Source: Anthoceros angustus (Eukaryota; Streptophyta; Anthocerotopsida; Anthocerotales; Anthocerotaceae). From it: a stretch of DNA of 64,000 bases. The translations under genes and the position numbers were made by a program. Location of the stretch: contig VJWM01000239.1 of assembly GCA_010909165.1 (NCBI GenBank), positions 124,001 to 188,000 of the forward strand, given 5' to 3'. Numbering within the stretch: position 1 is the first letter of the stretch; each line of letters opens with the position of its first letter. Shown here one piece after another: positions 44,463-56,850 of the stretch. Under the pieces are notes generated by a model. It did not search any database and was not told where the DNA came from. It worked only from the letters and a program-made list of their open reading frames with translations.

Positions 44463-45477
44463 ACCAAGAATCTCACATCATCTTGAAGATCCCATTCAGA
44501 GGAACAATATTCCATTTTTCATCCTACCCGCTTGCCTTCAACTTTTCCAAAAGCTCATGCTCGATCCCGATCACCGATTATCGAACAATTGAGTACTTGC
44601 CATACAGTTGAATAATACGTTAGCCATATTTGTGGGTCTTCAAGTATTCTCGCAATGTATTTCAATTCACAAGAGCGCAAGTGTACTTTACTTTTCACAA
44701 GGCATATATTTTATTATTTATCGACCTCTTCTCACAAAACATGTATCGAGAAAGGGTCTCCCAATTTGCATTTCCTCTACCTACCCTAGTCAATTTTTCC
44801 CACCTTCCATTCGCTATCGCCTTCCACACAACCACATGTTGTGCTCATAGAATGATAAGCTCTATCCAATTTATACTACTAACTGCTTCCAGCAATAAGT
44901 CCAAGATGTAAGCCGAACAAGGAGTCCACACAATACTAGGATATTAAACTTAAATGATCTCACCAGCATGCTTGCAAATTTTTTTTGTCTAGCAAATTCA
45001 AATATTTTATAGATATTTGAAAGTAAACATCACGGTCCGTATTTGAATTTTTGATCTAAAGTAATCCCGTAAGACGCTAACAAAGGGCGCTTTCTTCTGT
45101 CACTCCAACCATCACTCAAGATCGAGCATGCAGTTGACCATGAAGCTTTGACGATTTCCAACTTTTTATGGATGGAGGCCTTTTCCTCATTAAGCAAAGT
45201 GGTTCTCAAAGCATCAAAACTAGGGGGCTTACATGAGTGACCCATGTCATTAGAAAAAGGAATGGTACTACGTTGAATATATACATAAAAACACATGGCT
45301 GCAACTGCATCTATAAGCTTCCTCCTCAACAACTCTCATGCCTTCTCCATGGTTGTTGTGGCGCGACTTTCGCTGACGGCTAGCCGGGCGCGCACAATCC
45401 CGTGTCGTTGTAGCAAGGGGTCCGTTCCCAAGAGAATGATAGGCTCCGTTGTGCGTTTCAACGATTCTCCACCTCAG
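44463..45477 (-). pseudogene. hAT-family transposase fragment (DUF659), unit 1
   Basis: On the - strand the frame 45332-45030 reads FYVYIQRSTIPFSNDMGHSC, LRTTLLNEEKASIHKKLEIV and STACSILSDGWSDRRKRPLL, the DUF659 pattern of plant hAT transposases. Further left, around 44880-44940, VWTPCSAYILDLLLEAV matches the next conserved hAT block. The dimerisation domain and BED finger are not seen. Decayed. Confidence 0.82.
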
Positions 45478-45588
45478 CGTGTGGCATGGACAGAATTTCC
45501 TTGCCCTGTTTTTTTGTTGCAGCTGAAGGTCGGGGACTGGAGCGCGGATGCACGTACCTTGTGTGTGCCCAGTGGTGATGCACGCGAC

Positions 45589-46146
45589 GTCGTGGCACCA
45601 GACTTGTTTTACAAGAATATATATAGTAGCCTAGAGGTAGGCTGGCTATATATGTGATTTTAGCCATTAGGAAATAGCTATTAATTAGCTTACCCCATAT
45701 GAAGCTATTTAACTGACATTATCAGGATAGGTTATTAGGCCATTTAGGTCATTTCTAGAACCAGGGCTGCAAACCCGGCGGGTGGCTCGTGGGCTACATC
45801 ATGAAGCCCGCTGCTGCAACGGCCAAAGGATCACGCGGTGGTGGCCTCATCACACCGAGAGGAGGTGCTCATGATGGCGGCCAAGACCTCAAGACTGGCG
45901 ATGGCAGCAACAACCAGTTGTCAAGTCCGTGGAAAGGGAATGTTGCTGAGACTCACGCATAAACCGCGGTGTTGCTGGATTCTGATTGGAATGCAAGGTT
46001 TTGGTGTGCATGTGGCTCGAGCGATTGCAATGTGTGTGTGCTGCAGCAGTCACGGATTTACCAACTCCGAGCACCCGTGGGGCAGCGCCTTTGATTCAGA
46101 TTTGCACCGAGGTGCGCCACAAAGCAACGTGGCCTTCTTGGCTGTC
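45589..46146 (+). mobile_element. Extra LTR copy in the tandem unit
   Basis: Third copy of the gypsy LTR, located at the same place in the second 1.79-kb unit. It has no internal element of its own, so duplication rather than insertion explains it. Confidence 0.85.
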
Positions 46147-46253
46147 CGGGTTGTATGGCATGGATGCTTTGCCCCTGCTTTCTTGTTGCGGTGAAGGTCG
46201 GGCCGGATGGGCGCGGATGCACGGCTGTGTACTAGCTTGATGCACGCACGACA

Positions 46254-47270
46254 CCAAGAATCTCCACATCATCTTGAAGATCCCACTGTTCAGGAGGAAC
46301 AATATTCCATTTTTCATCCTACCCGCTTCTTGCCTTCAACTTTTCCAAAAGCTCATGCTCGATCCCGATCACCAGTGTCGAACAATTCAGTAGCATCGCC
46401 CACAGGTTGAATAATACGTTAGCCATATTTGTGGGTCTTCCAAGTATTCTCGCAATGTATTTCAATTCACAAGAGCGCAAGTGTACTTTGCTTTTCACAA
46501 GGCTGTATATTTTATTATTTATCGACCTCTTCTCACAAAACATGTATCGAGAAAGGGTCTCCCAATTTGCATTTCCTCTACCCTACCCTAGCTGACCCTT
46601 TTCCCACCTTCCATTCGCTATCGCCTTCCACACAACCACATGTTGTGCTCATAGAATGATAAGCTCTATCCAATTTATACTACTAACTGCTTCCAGCAAT
46701 AAGTCCAAGATGTAAGCCGAACAAGGAGTCCACACAATACTAGGATATTAAACTTAAATGATCTCACCAGCATGCTTGCAAATTTTTTTTGTCTAGCAAA
46801 TTCAAATATTTTATAGATATTTGAAAGTAAACATCACTGTCCGTATTTGAATTTTTGATCTAAAGTAATCCCTTAAGACGCTAACAAGGGCGCTTCTCAT
46901 TACCCAACCATCACTCAAGATCGAGCATGCATTGACCATGAAGCTTTGACGATTTCCAACTTTTATGGATGGAGGCCTTTTCCTCATTAAGCAAAGTGGT
47001 TCTCAAAGCATCAAAACTAGGGGGCTTACATGAGTGACCCATGTCATTAGAAAAAGGAATGGTACTACGCTGAATATATACATAAAAACACATGGCTGCA
47101 ATCGCGCATACATAAGCTTCCTCCTCAACAACTCTCATGCCTTCTCCATGGTTGTTGTGGCGCGACTTCGGCGGCTGGCAGGCGCGCCACAATCCCGTAT
47201 CGTTGTAGCAGGGGTCCGTTCCCAAGAGAATGATAGGCTCGGTTGGCGTTTTCAGCGATTCTCACCTCAG
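46254..47270 (-). pseudogene. hAT-family transposase fragment (DUF659), unit 2
   Basis: Second copy of the preceding fragment, with the DUF659 part in the frame 47225-46911 and a block around 46319-46543. Small indels relative to unit 1 shift the frame after IHK. Confidence 0.82.
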
Positions 47271-47690
47271 CGTGGTGAATTCCGGACTCAGTCGATTCTA
47301 CGACTAACTACTCTTAACGTTTACCGAACAGGCCCGGCGTGGCCAAACGTTTAAGGACTCGTTCGCGTTCGTATCCTACTAGTCCGTCCCTCGTTCGTCT
47401 ATTTCGTTCTCTTCGCCACTCTCACTACACTCATCATTCTTTGGAAAAGAGTGGGTGGGTTGCGTGGTCCGGTCCTCCTCCATCGTTCGGGGACCTCTCA
47501 GTCAAGCTCTACGCCCTCACGGAGTTCCTCCGCTCACACACAGTCCGTCCAGCGTCGGTCCATTGCCTGGAAGAGCAAGGGTTCTGATCGTTCGCCACGC
47601 ACACACCACGTTAGAGGTCCGTCACGGGACCTTGATCAATCTCTCCGGAGGTGCTGCACCTTTCGATGTTCGAGCCTCCGCGTTAGCAAA
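47160..47690. repeat. Left arm of a long inverted repeat
   Basis: Pairs with 51800-52325 in reverse complement. Clear anchor pairs are 47217-47235 with 52250-52268 (CGTTCCCAAGAGAATGATA) and 47608-47638 with 51865-51894. A shorter direct copy of its outer part lies at 45360-45477. Confidence 0.75.
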
Positions 47691-50600
47691 GACGCTGGGT
47701 CTACAAGGAGCCGGTATCCATGTGGGCTACCACTTTTGGGGTTAGGAAATAAGTTGGGTTTTGTTTTTCGTAGGTCAGTGTAAAATAAAGGCGGAAAAGG
47801 AGGAATAAGCACGGATGGCGCTCGGGCGTGCTCGGAGTGTACTCGGACTCGGGTAGGTAGTGGACCCCGGTACCACTCTGACGAGCCACGGACATGCCGG
47901 GTATCGGATAAGTCCGGACCCCAGTCAAAAGCAGGATAAATCGCCCGAAAGTAACTTAGAAGTTGAGTCGTGAGTCGACGGGCGCCACGTGGCCCCGAAT
48001 GGAAGGCAGCGGGCATGCGAGCCGGGGCCGTAGCCTTGCGAGGGCCGTTATAAGCGGTATTCACGCCCATCGGCGGCGTAAGGCGGAGTAGGCGGGCGGG
48101 TGAGGAAAAGCCATGCGGACCTGGCGATTCAGACGAGGAAGGGCACCTCCCGCCCGGCGGTTACTCCAGCGGCCGGAGCGAGGTCATTTCTCTGCGACCT
48201 CGAGACAATTCGCGGTCTCTTGCGCTCGCAAACCCTCTGGCGCTATCTCTCGACGCTCGAGGCACCAGCGCGGCTCACCTTTGGGGTTGGGCGTGACGCC
48301 GGAAGGCGCATCGTGCCGGCGATCACGGACAATCGTCTACGGAGTAAGAAGAAGAAGGCGATGGGACCCAAGAAGGCTGCGGTATGGCGCCATGGAACTG
48401 GTGGGCGCAACATTGTCACCGGCTATCCGGACTTTGGGCGTGGCTGGAGGAGGAGGATTGGTCGAGGTGGCAGGCGTGTTCAGGCAGGACATTTGTGATG
48501 TCACCTAGTCCGGAGTTCGCCGGGAAGATGTTTGGCGGCCAACAAGGAGGTTCGATCCAAGAACCTCGGGAGGATCGGAGGTGGACCTTGGAGGTCTGAG
48601 GCGGCTTACAATCGCCCGGCGGAGGAGATTGGGCGTAGTCCGGGAACCCCTCAGGCGAGGGAAAGATAGAGGCGGCGGCTTGAAGCCGGGCAGCGAACAA
48701 CCAGCTGGTTGATGTCGGACTGCTGGGCCGGGGAGGGTGAGGCGGTGGCGGATCAATCCCACGGAATGCTCACCAAGGTGGATCACCTTGGTGACAACTG
48801 TGTGTTCATGCATGCTGCGGCCAGGAAAGAGGTGCGGGAAGGATCGTCTTCGCGGGTTCAGCGAGGCCCTGGTGAGGTGCGAGAAGCCACCTCCGTCGGG
48901 ATCCCTGTCGATCCATGTGGGGACACTCGACCTCTGAAGGATGGGAAGAAGAGGCGGGCGCTCGGGAAGGGGTGGCGGCCCTACGAGCGGAGGCGGGCAA
49001 GGCGCCAGGTGGAGGCCCGACCCCTAGGCCAAACGGTCCGGAGGAGGACGATCGAGGATTCCTGACTCCATACGTACGGAGCGGACCCCCTCACCACTAG
49101 GGAAGTGTGGGAAGATATTCCCCGCTTCCCTCCTCTTGAGTGCCCAGGAGGCCGGTGCGGCGGGGAGGCGGTCCCGAGGCGGCGGCCCGGCAGCGGCGAC
49201 CAGCCGACCCGGCGGCCTGATGAGCCCGGACGGACTCGTCGGGGCCAAGCGGAAGATGGTGCCACCGCCAACGCAACACCGAGGCATTGTGCCCTTGCCC
49301 TTGCGGGTGAAGCGTGAGGCGGTGAGAAGGGCGAAAGAGCGCATCAGGAGGCGAGCGCGGCACGGGCAAGGTCACATGCGCCCGGCCAGGAGAGGCAGGG
49401 TCGACTCAGACCCCTCACCCTCCGAGCCCAGGACGAAGAGGCGAATAAGAATTGGCCAAGAGGCCAAGGAGGTGAGCTCTGGGACCTCATTTCAAGGACC
49501 TAAGGGACTGATTAGGTCAGAGCAGCCGGACTCGCTCAGGATGCAGTATGGAGGTCCTTAGACGTGAGATGCACTCCTGGCGGACTTTTGGGGCCTCACC
49601 AGTGGCGGCCGTGGAAGAGACACAGGCGGGTCATACACCGTCATGGGCAGTGTGCTCTGGGTCTCGCAGGACGGCCAGAAGACCCGGAGGTGGAAGCCAC
49701 GAGGCATGCTGCTCCTCCAGGGAGCAATTGGAGGCGGCGGGGAGGCGGAGGGAAAAGCTCTCGGCCGCATCGAAGAGGGAAGCGCCGAGGTCAGAGAAGT
49801 CCGTCCATTCGACAGATCGGATTAAGTTTCTTCACAAGTAGCAACGGCGGCAGTGAGGCCCAAGCCGGGCCGAGGATCTCGCCAACGGCGAGGGAGGCGC
49901 AGAGGGAGAGGCTCGCGACTGGCCGAGGCGGCCCGCCGCCCAACAGACCGGCCGAGGCTCACCAAGGCAAGACGGAAGTGAAGGCCACTAAGATCGACCG
50001 CGATCACTATCGGCGTGATCGAACCGGTGGAGGGAGGCCGGGTAGCCGCGCCAACCTCAAGGCCGAGCAAAGAAGGGAGGCACGGCCGAGCCGTGAGGAG
50101 GCATCTGAGGTCAAGACCGAGATCGGGACCTGTGGTGCACCGGCAGGAGGTAGAGGGGCGCAGAGATGGAGGACAAGAAGGACACCTTGGAGTTGCAACT
50201 CCAAGACGACGGAGCAGTAGGGGTTCTCAACGAGAATCCAAGACTTGCGAGATAGAACGCCCAGCTCCGCCTCAAGACGGAGGAGAATAGGCGTGCAAGG
50301 AGTTCGACGCAGCAGCAGCAGGAGATGTGGTAAGCCGAGTCGAACGGGATACCGGGAGGGAGGAAAGTGACCGGAAAGAGTAGACGGAGGAGGAAAGCTG
50401 AGAGAAGCAACCTACGCCTCAGTCCCCACAGTGTGAAGTAGAGGAGTCACTCCCCTAGCCCAAACCCATGAGCCGGAACAACGGAGGGAGAACGCCAAGC
50501 AGCGAAGGCTGCAGAGGTAACCATGGCCCCCGACGGCCTCAAGGAGTCCGCCCTACCATAACAGCTTACACTGAGACGGGCCGCAGCAGACGACATGCCC

Positions 50601-51790
50601 AAATTGGGAGCACCCATGGAGGAGGGAGTACCAGTGCTCCGGCTATGTGGAAGAGGCAAGTCGATTCCGCTTACTACCACTTAGTGACAAGTGGATTTAG
50701 TGCCTCAGCTTGTCCATACTGGCTGATGCCTCGCCCACGCTAAAGCTGCTACCTAACGCTTTTGGAGTTTATATAAACGACTGCAAGGAAAGAAAATGAC
50801 AAGAAAAAGTTATGATGATTCATATTGATTAAGAAGCCTGCCTCAAGTCTCTGAGGTCCCGCACCACCCTAGGCGGAGGGTGGGCCCCGGCGGGCCTCCC
50901 AAGGCGGTGCAAGGAGGACGGACTGGACAACAGCAAGCACGGAGCCCCAGGAGCTACTGCTTGACGGACGGCACAGCAGCAGCCGAGGGAGAGCAACGGA
51001 CGAGGAGGAGGGAGGGTCGCGACACCGAGGAGGCACTCGACCCCCACATGGAAGGAAGGGAGGCGGATCTTGGGAGGTCATGGAAAGGCTCTGCATTCGG
51101 AACCAAGGAGGCTCAGGATGAGCCCTGATCAGCCCGCAAGGAGGCAGCTGAGCCTCGCGGTCCGGACTTTGTTCGGACTCCAGGAAAGGCGATCCCAAGC
51201 CTCACCCCTAAGGGAAGTCCTGACTTAGAGATCCAGATCGAGTGACGAGTCCTGACCCCCGAGGTCCCACTGGAAGGGTCCAAGACCGACCTCAGCAGGC
51301 AAGTCTCGGACCCCGAGGTCCGGACTCCAAAAGAAGGTCTGACACTGAGACCGACCTCGAGGAAGACCGGACCTAGAGGTCCTGGACCGAGCCCGGACGG
51401 GGTCTGAGGTCCAAATTTAGGGAGTGGAGAGCCACCAATCACTGCCCCAGCAGATCTAGGCCTCGAGGGCCCATTGCAGGGCCCGCGAGAGATAAGAGAG
51501 GTGGGCGAGGAAGATTGAGCGCCATCGCTTGTCAGCCGCGCTGATAGACCCTGAAGAGGCGGCCCCGCCCCTGGATTATCCGATTGCCGATGGTGGCTGG
51601 CCAGCAAGAAGGAATGTGGCCATCCCACCCACCACCGACGGGCGATAGGGAGGATTAGGGGAGATAGTAGTAGGTTAGGCACACCTGAGGTCCTCGCTGT
51701 AATAGAGGTGTAATAAAGGCGCCGACCTTCGGCGAGTATAAGAGGGCCGAGGCCACGTAATAAATCATCTTCTCTTGGTGTTGATGCCGC
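47691..51790 (+). mobile_element. Gag-only retroelement-like copy (MxPKK family), + strand
   Basis: Leader with a TTATAAGCGG box (about 48050), ATG at 48361 opening MGPKKAAVWRHGTG and RNIVTGYPDFG after a shift. Next come the palindrome at 48770-48794, Glu/Arg-rich regions and a coiled-coil gag part (49548-49841). The 3' part is rich in GACC, CGGACT and GAGGTC words encoding Pro-Glu-Val-Arg-type repeats (51130-51420). Frames are broken throughout. No protease, RT or integrase was recognised, so it is either non-autonomous or beyond recognition. Confidence 0.55.
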
Positions 51791-51799
51791 TTTCTTGCA

Positions 51800-52325
51800 C
51801 CTTTGTGTGTCTTCATGCTAACGTGAGTCCCGAGTCATCGAAAGGTGCACGGCGTACCGGGAGAGATCAAGGTCCCGTGACGGACCCTAACGTGTGTGGT
51901 GTGTGGAAGAGGACCGGGACCCTTGTTCCAGAGCGCCCAACGCCGGACCGGAACGCGGTGAAGCCGGAGGAACTCCGGAGGGCGGCAGAGCTGACGGAGA
52001 GGCCCGGTTGAGCAACGGAGGAGGTCTGATCGCAGGCGTAATGCTCTTTCCCAAAGTTGATGAGCGTAGCGAGAATGGTGAGAGGAACGGACTAGAGGAA
52101 CGAAAGTGGCATACGTGAACAATACGGACGCAACGTTCAAACGTTTGGCCTGCCCCGCTAGGTGAACGTTAGGAGTAGTTAGCGTACGCTTGTGTGTGTT
52201 AACGAGCGGTCTAGTAAGGTGAGAATCGATCGAACGCGCAAACGGAGCTTATCATTCTCTTGGGAACGACTCATTACTACGATCGATTGTGCGCGCCCGT
52301 CTGTCGTCACAAAGTCGCGCCAATC
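51800..52325. repeat. Right arm of the long inverted repeat
   Basis: Reverse complement of 47160-47690 with about 80 percent identity by eye. Just to its left (51690-51790) are TATA-like GTATAAGAGG and AATAAA motifs, suggesting LTR-type regulatory sequence. Confidence 0.72.
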
Positions 52326-52432
52326 CACCCCAAGAAAAGACGCTTTACTAGAGCAGCCTGCCCTCTTATACTGCAGCCCAAGGGCGTCTTTATTACACTT
52401 ATTCGAAATGGTGGCCAGCTCGGATGCCCTAG

Positions 52433-53251
52433 CTAGCCGCCTACTACCTCCCCTCTTCCACCTCCGTTGGTTGGGTGGAGGCCTTGGTTCCTCGGCCTGG
52501 TGGCCCAATCACCCACAAGTGCGGCGCACCACTTGATGATCCGCAGGCGGGCCCCTTCCCTTCCCGAGACTGGCAGTGATGAGTTACCCGCCTTCGACAA
52601 CCGCGAACCACCACATTCCTCTCCTCTCTCGCCTCCCGAGTGGGTCCCTACTGGGACCAATCGCCTACCTGCGGTGGTGGTGATCCCCTTCTCCTCCTGA
52701 GTCCGGACCTTGGGGTCCAGTCTCGACTCTGGGGTCCGGATCTCGGGGTCCGGCCTTATTTCTGGAGTTCGGACCTCAGGGTCCAGTCTCGTCTCTGGGG
52801 TTTGGACCTCGGGGTCCGATCTTATTTCCGGGGTCCAGATCTTAGGTCTCGGAATCACGGGCCCTTGGACTTTGACATCTGGGGGTCCGTCCTCACTCAC
52901 CGGACCCCCCTCTTGGCTTGGGTCTTCCCGGTATTCTCCTTCTCCACCCCCTTCGAGGCCCTCCTCCCTTCCTTCCCTGGAGGGTTGCGGCTGGCTTACC
53001 TTGTGTTTCGTTGGGTTGGCCGCGTTCTGCTCCTCTTGAGGCTCCTCTCCACTACTGCCCTCATCCCCAAATAGTGCCACCAAGGTCCCGGTGGCTGTGC
53101 TATCCCCGGGACCCTCTTCTCCTCCCCCTCCTTCTAATCCATCCGGAGGTCCGTCGATTTGACGAGGTTGGCGCAGGACCTCCAAGGCTTTGAGGAGTTC
53201 GGCATGGTAGTAGGCAAAGTCTGAGTCGACTTGTTGGATTGCCTCTTCCAC
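52433..53251 (-). CDS. 272-codon open frame with PE(V/I)RTPE-type repeats
   Basis: The longest uninterrupted frame of the gag-like copy. It opens MEEAIQQVDSDFAYYHAELL (helical), passes a Gly/Glu-rich linker and then tandem degenerate repeats of about 13 residues built on PEVRTPEIRPDP (about 52700-52850). Its C-terminal part is Gly/Arg rich. The function is not recognised; a structural part of a retroelement polyprotein is the contextual guess. Proline-glutamate repeats suggest a flexible or rod-like segment. Confidence 0.4.
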   Translation of the reverse strand: MEEAIQQVDSDFAYYHAELLKALEVLRQPRQIDGPPDGLEGGGGEEGPGDSTATGTLVALFGDEGSSGEEPQEEQNAANPTKHKVSQPQPSREGREEGLEGGGEGEYREDPSQEGGPVSEDGPPDVKVQGPVIPRPKIWTPEIRSDPEVQTPETRLDPEVRTPEIRPDPEIRTPESRLDPKVRTQEEKGITTTAGRRLVPVGTHSGGERGEECGGSRLSKAGNSSLPVSGREGARLRIIKWCAALVGDWATRPRNQGLHPTNGGGRGEVVGG

Positions 53252-56200
53252 ATGCGCCGGGCACGGTACTCTTCGCAGGTGTTCTCCGGCGGTACTTAAC
53301 CTGCTTCTTGGAGGCGGGATCTCGTGAGGCGGGCGGAATCTCGTGAGGCCGCCATGAGGCCTCCACTACTGCAGCCTCCGCCTCCTCCCCGCCCATCTCC
53401 CTCCGCTTTAGCGATTTTAGGCCCACCGCCATGGCGCAACGTTCTCCTTCCGCCTTCCGTAGCCGGACCAGGCCTCTTCTCTCGCCTTCCAGCCCTCGCC
53501 CCCATTCATCCCGCCCAAGCTCCGCCATCTCCTTCCTAGGCGGTCCTCACTTGGGCCTCGCTCATCCAAGTCCTTCTCCATTTTACGCCCGCCTGCTCCT
53601 TCTGCTGTCACCTCTCCGCCTCCAACAGTTGGAGCCTATCTCTCGCTGTGGTCTGCGATTATACCTTGGAGCTCCGCTCTGCTCACATCGTGCTTGGAGC
53701 TACGGCTCCAAGGTTTCTTCATGTCCTCTCTGCCCTGGTCTCCGCCCTGGTGAGCCCGAGATCTCATCTCCGTTCTCTCTCCTCTCTCGCACGGCCGCCA
53801 TGCGCTCCGTCATGTTGTTCGCCTTGTTGGCCGCGCTCTGTCCCTCCTCACCATCTCGCCGATAGTGGTTCGGCTACATTTAGCAGCGGCTTGCCTCCGC
53901 TTCACCCCGAGCCTCCCAAACTTGGTTGCTCCACGAGCCGCCCAAGTCCCAGCCCTCTCCGCCGCCTCCTCCTCTGCCCATCTCCCTCCGCTTTAGCGAT
54001 TTTAGGCCCACCGCCATGGCGCAACGCCTCCTTCCGCCTGTGAGCCGGGACCGCCAGCCTCTTCTCTCGCCTGCAGCCTCGCCTCCCATTCATCCCGGCC
54101 TCAAGCTCCATCTCCCTTCCTAGGCGGTCCGGCAGCCCGCCCGGCCTCGCCTATCCAAGTCCTTCTCCATTTCGGCAACGCCCCGCCTTGTCGCCGCTCA
54201 CCTCTCCGCCTCCAACAGTTGGAGCGCCTATCTCTCGCCGTGGTTCCGCGATATACCTTGGAGAGCTCCGCTGCTCAATCGCGCTTTGGAGCTACAAACA
54301 AGGTTTTTGCGTCCTCCATCTCCGCATTGCTCCGCCTCGTGAATCAGCCCGAGATCTCCATCTCCCTGGCCGGCCTCCTCCTCGCACGGCCCATGCCCGC
54401 CTGCCGCCGCTTGTTCGGCCTTCGTGGCCGGTCGCCTGCCTCCTCCACCACCCGATCTCGCCTGATAGTGGTTCGGCTGCTTTAGCCAAGGCTTCGGCCT
54501 CGCGCCTTCACCCCGAGCCTCCCAAACTTGGTGTTGCCTCGGCCGAGCCGGGCCAAGTCCTGCCCTTCCCCGCCCGGCCTCCTCTAGCTCCCTCCGAGCC
54601 GCCTCCGCTTGCAAAGGTCCTCCGCCTTGCTTGGGCCTCTTGCGCCGCTCACCGTCGACATTGAAGGATCTTGGTCCGATCTTGTTGAACGCGGACCGGA
54701 CCTCTCACCACGCCTCCTCCTCCTCGATTCTCGCGAGGGACTCCGCCTTCTTCACTGGGCCCACCTCCACACCGCCCGGAGTAGCACCATTCGCCTCCTG
54801 GTGGCCTCCACTTGGTCTTCCCGCTGCCCAGAGACCCAGAGCATACCGTCCATGACTTGCCGACACCCGCCAAGCTCCTCCACGCCTGGCCACTGGGAGG
54901 CACCAAATAAGTTCGCTAGGTGCGGGCATCTCCTACCGCTAGGGGACGCATACCGCAGCCCCGAGGGAGTCCTGACCGGCTCTCCGACCCAATCAGACCA
55001 TCGTGTCTTGAGTATCCTGTCCGGACCTTCCACCTCTTTGGCCTGCTTTGGTCATAGCCCTTCTCCGCCTTCTTTGTTTGGGGCTTGAGGTGGTGAGGGG
55101 GTCCTGAGCTAGCTCTCTTGCCCCTACCCGGCTGGAGACAGGGCTCGGGTGCGGCTGCCAAGGGCCTCGGCTTGGGCGATCTCGCCTCTTCCGCTGCCTC
55201 CGCCTCCGCCACTCCTGGTAGGTAGGGGGAACCGGTGCGTCTTGGCGCTGGTGGGGGCCTTCCGCCTCTGGCTACCTCCTCCCGTCCGGCGAGGCTCCAC
55301 GGCCGGGTCATGTGGCCGCTGGCTGCCGCTCGCCAGCCTGTGGGTGCCCTTCCGCCAGGAGCTCCACTACAAGAACCAACAAGGGAGGCGGGATGTCTTC
55401 CCACACTCCTCGGGCGAGGGATCCGCTCTGTATGGAGTCCAAATTCCCTCGTTGCCTTCCTCCTGCCGCTATTTTAGGAGGACGGACCTCCGCCTGTGTT
55501 TCCTCGCCTGGCCCGGGGGGCCACCCCCTTCCTAACGCCTGGCCTCCTCTCCTCAGAGGTTGAGGTGTCCCCATACATGGATGAGGAATGGTGACAACGC
55601 CGATGGAGGCGACTTCTCACTCCGGAGTTTTGTGGCCTCCTAGTTGATCCGGGCGAAGATAATTCGCCCCCAGTCGGCCCTCTTTCCTCTCTGCAGGGCG
55701 TGGAGGAATACTAGAAGGTTGTCACCAAGGTGGTCCACCTTGATGAGCATGTTCCAATGGACAATGACCTTCGCCATCGCTCACCACTGTCATTCACAGT
55801 CCGAGCATCAACCAGCCATTGGAGGACCCAAGGCCCTGGCCTCAACACCCGCCGCCCGCCGCCTACCTTCCTCACCTTCAGGGCCCGGACCACTCACTTC
55901 CAATCAAGCGATTGTAACCGCCTCGTGACCTTCACGGTCCAACTCCGGGTCCTCCTCGCTCTTGAGCGACCTTCTTGTTGGCCACCGCCAACATTCTTCC
56001 GAAAGGCATTTCTATCAGAGTGACGCTATCAAAAGTCCAAACCGCCCGGAAGATATCCAGGTGCCACTCCTCCACCAACTTCTCCGCTTCCTCCAGCCAG
56101 GGTCCGAAGTCGAGGTATCGTTTGGTGACGATGTTGCGCTCCACCAAGCACCAGGGCTCCCACACTTCCACCCCCTTCTTGGGCCCCATTGCTGCGATCA

Positions 56201-56850
56201 CGGTGTTCTGTCGAGGTGCAGCTTCGCGACTCTCCGCCTCGCCGTGAGTCCATCGCCCAAGTAAAGCTATTTAAAGATGCTCGGGCGCTTGAAGAGACAA
56301 CGCCAGAGAGCGGGGTGTCTAAGTGCGAGAGACTGCGAAAACCGCCGCGAGGTGGCCTGAAAGAATGACCGCCGAGTGGCGACGCCGAGAGTAATCAAGC
56401 GCCGATGGGCGCCTTCATATTTGTAATCGCTGAGGCTCGCATGGCTTATTTAGCCTTACGCCACCGCTGCATTTAGCTCTTTACGGCGCCACCCGAGCGT
56501 GAATACCGCTACCTGCCACCTGCAACCAGGTCCCGTCCACGCCTGCCCACCTCTCTCACTGGCCCCACGTACGCCTCACCGCCAATACGCTTACTCCCTA
56601 AGTTACTTTTCATGCGATTTATCCCGCCTTACTCCCGGAGTGTAGTCCTGGACTTACCGCAGCAGGTTTCGCGACTGCTTTCCGCCTCCGGAAAGTGTCG
56701 CCCCTGTACCGCCTACTCCGAGTGCACCGAGGACTCCGACCTTATTTCTCCATTTCCGCCTTATTTTCTACTCCACACCTACGAAAAAAAAACAAAAACT
56801 AGCTCTTTTCCTACCCAAGGGAAGAGTCCGTGGCCCACAGTTGTCTACTG
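52433..56850 (-). mobile_element. Gag-only retroelement-like copy (MxPKK family), - strand
   Basis: Mirror orientation of the previous copy. Leader around 56850-56200, ATG at 56189 opening MGPKKGVEVWEPW, then RNIVTKRYLDFGPWLEEAEK and WHLDIFRAVWTFD. The palindrome lies at 55722-55746, charged coiled-coil pieces at 54649-54929 and Arg/Pro-rich stretches between. The last frame (53251-52433, 272 codons) is Pro/Glu/Gly-rich with degenerate repeats. It ends against the right arm of the inverted repeat. Confidence 0.55.

Larger units (their letters stand above)
43693..47270. repeat. Tandem duplication of an LTR + hAT fragment unit (about 1.79 kb, two copies)
   Basis: Unit 1 is 43693-45477 and unit 2 is 45478-47270. 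Each holds a ~105-bp flank, the ~560-bp gypsy LTR, a second copy of the flank, and about 1 kb including a hAT transposase piece on the - strand. The two units are highly similar, with scattered small indels. Confidence 0.88.
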
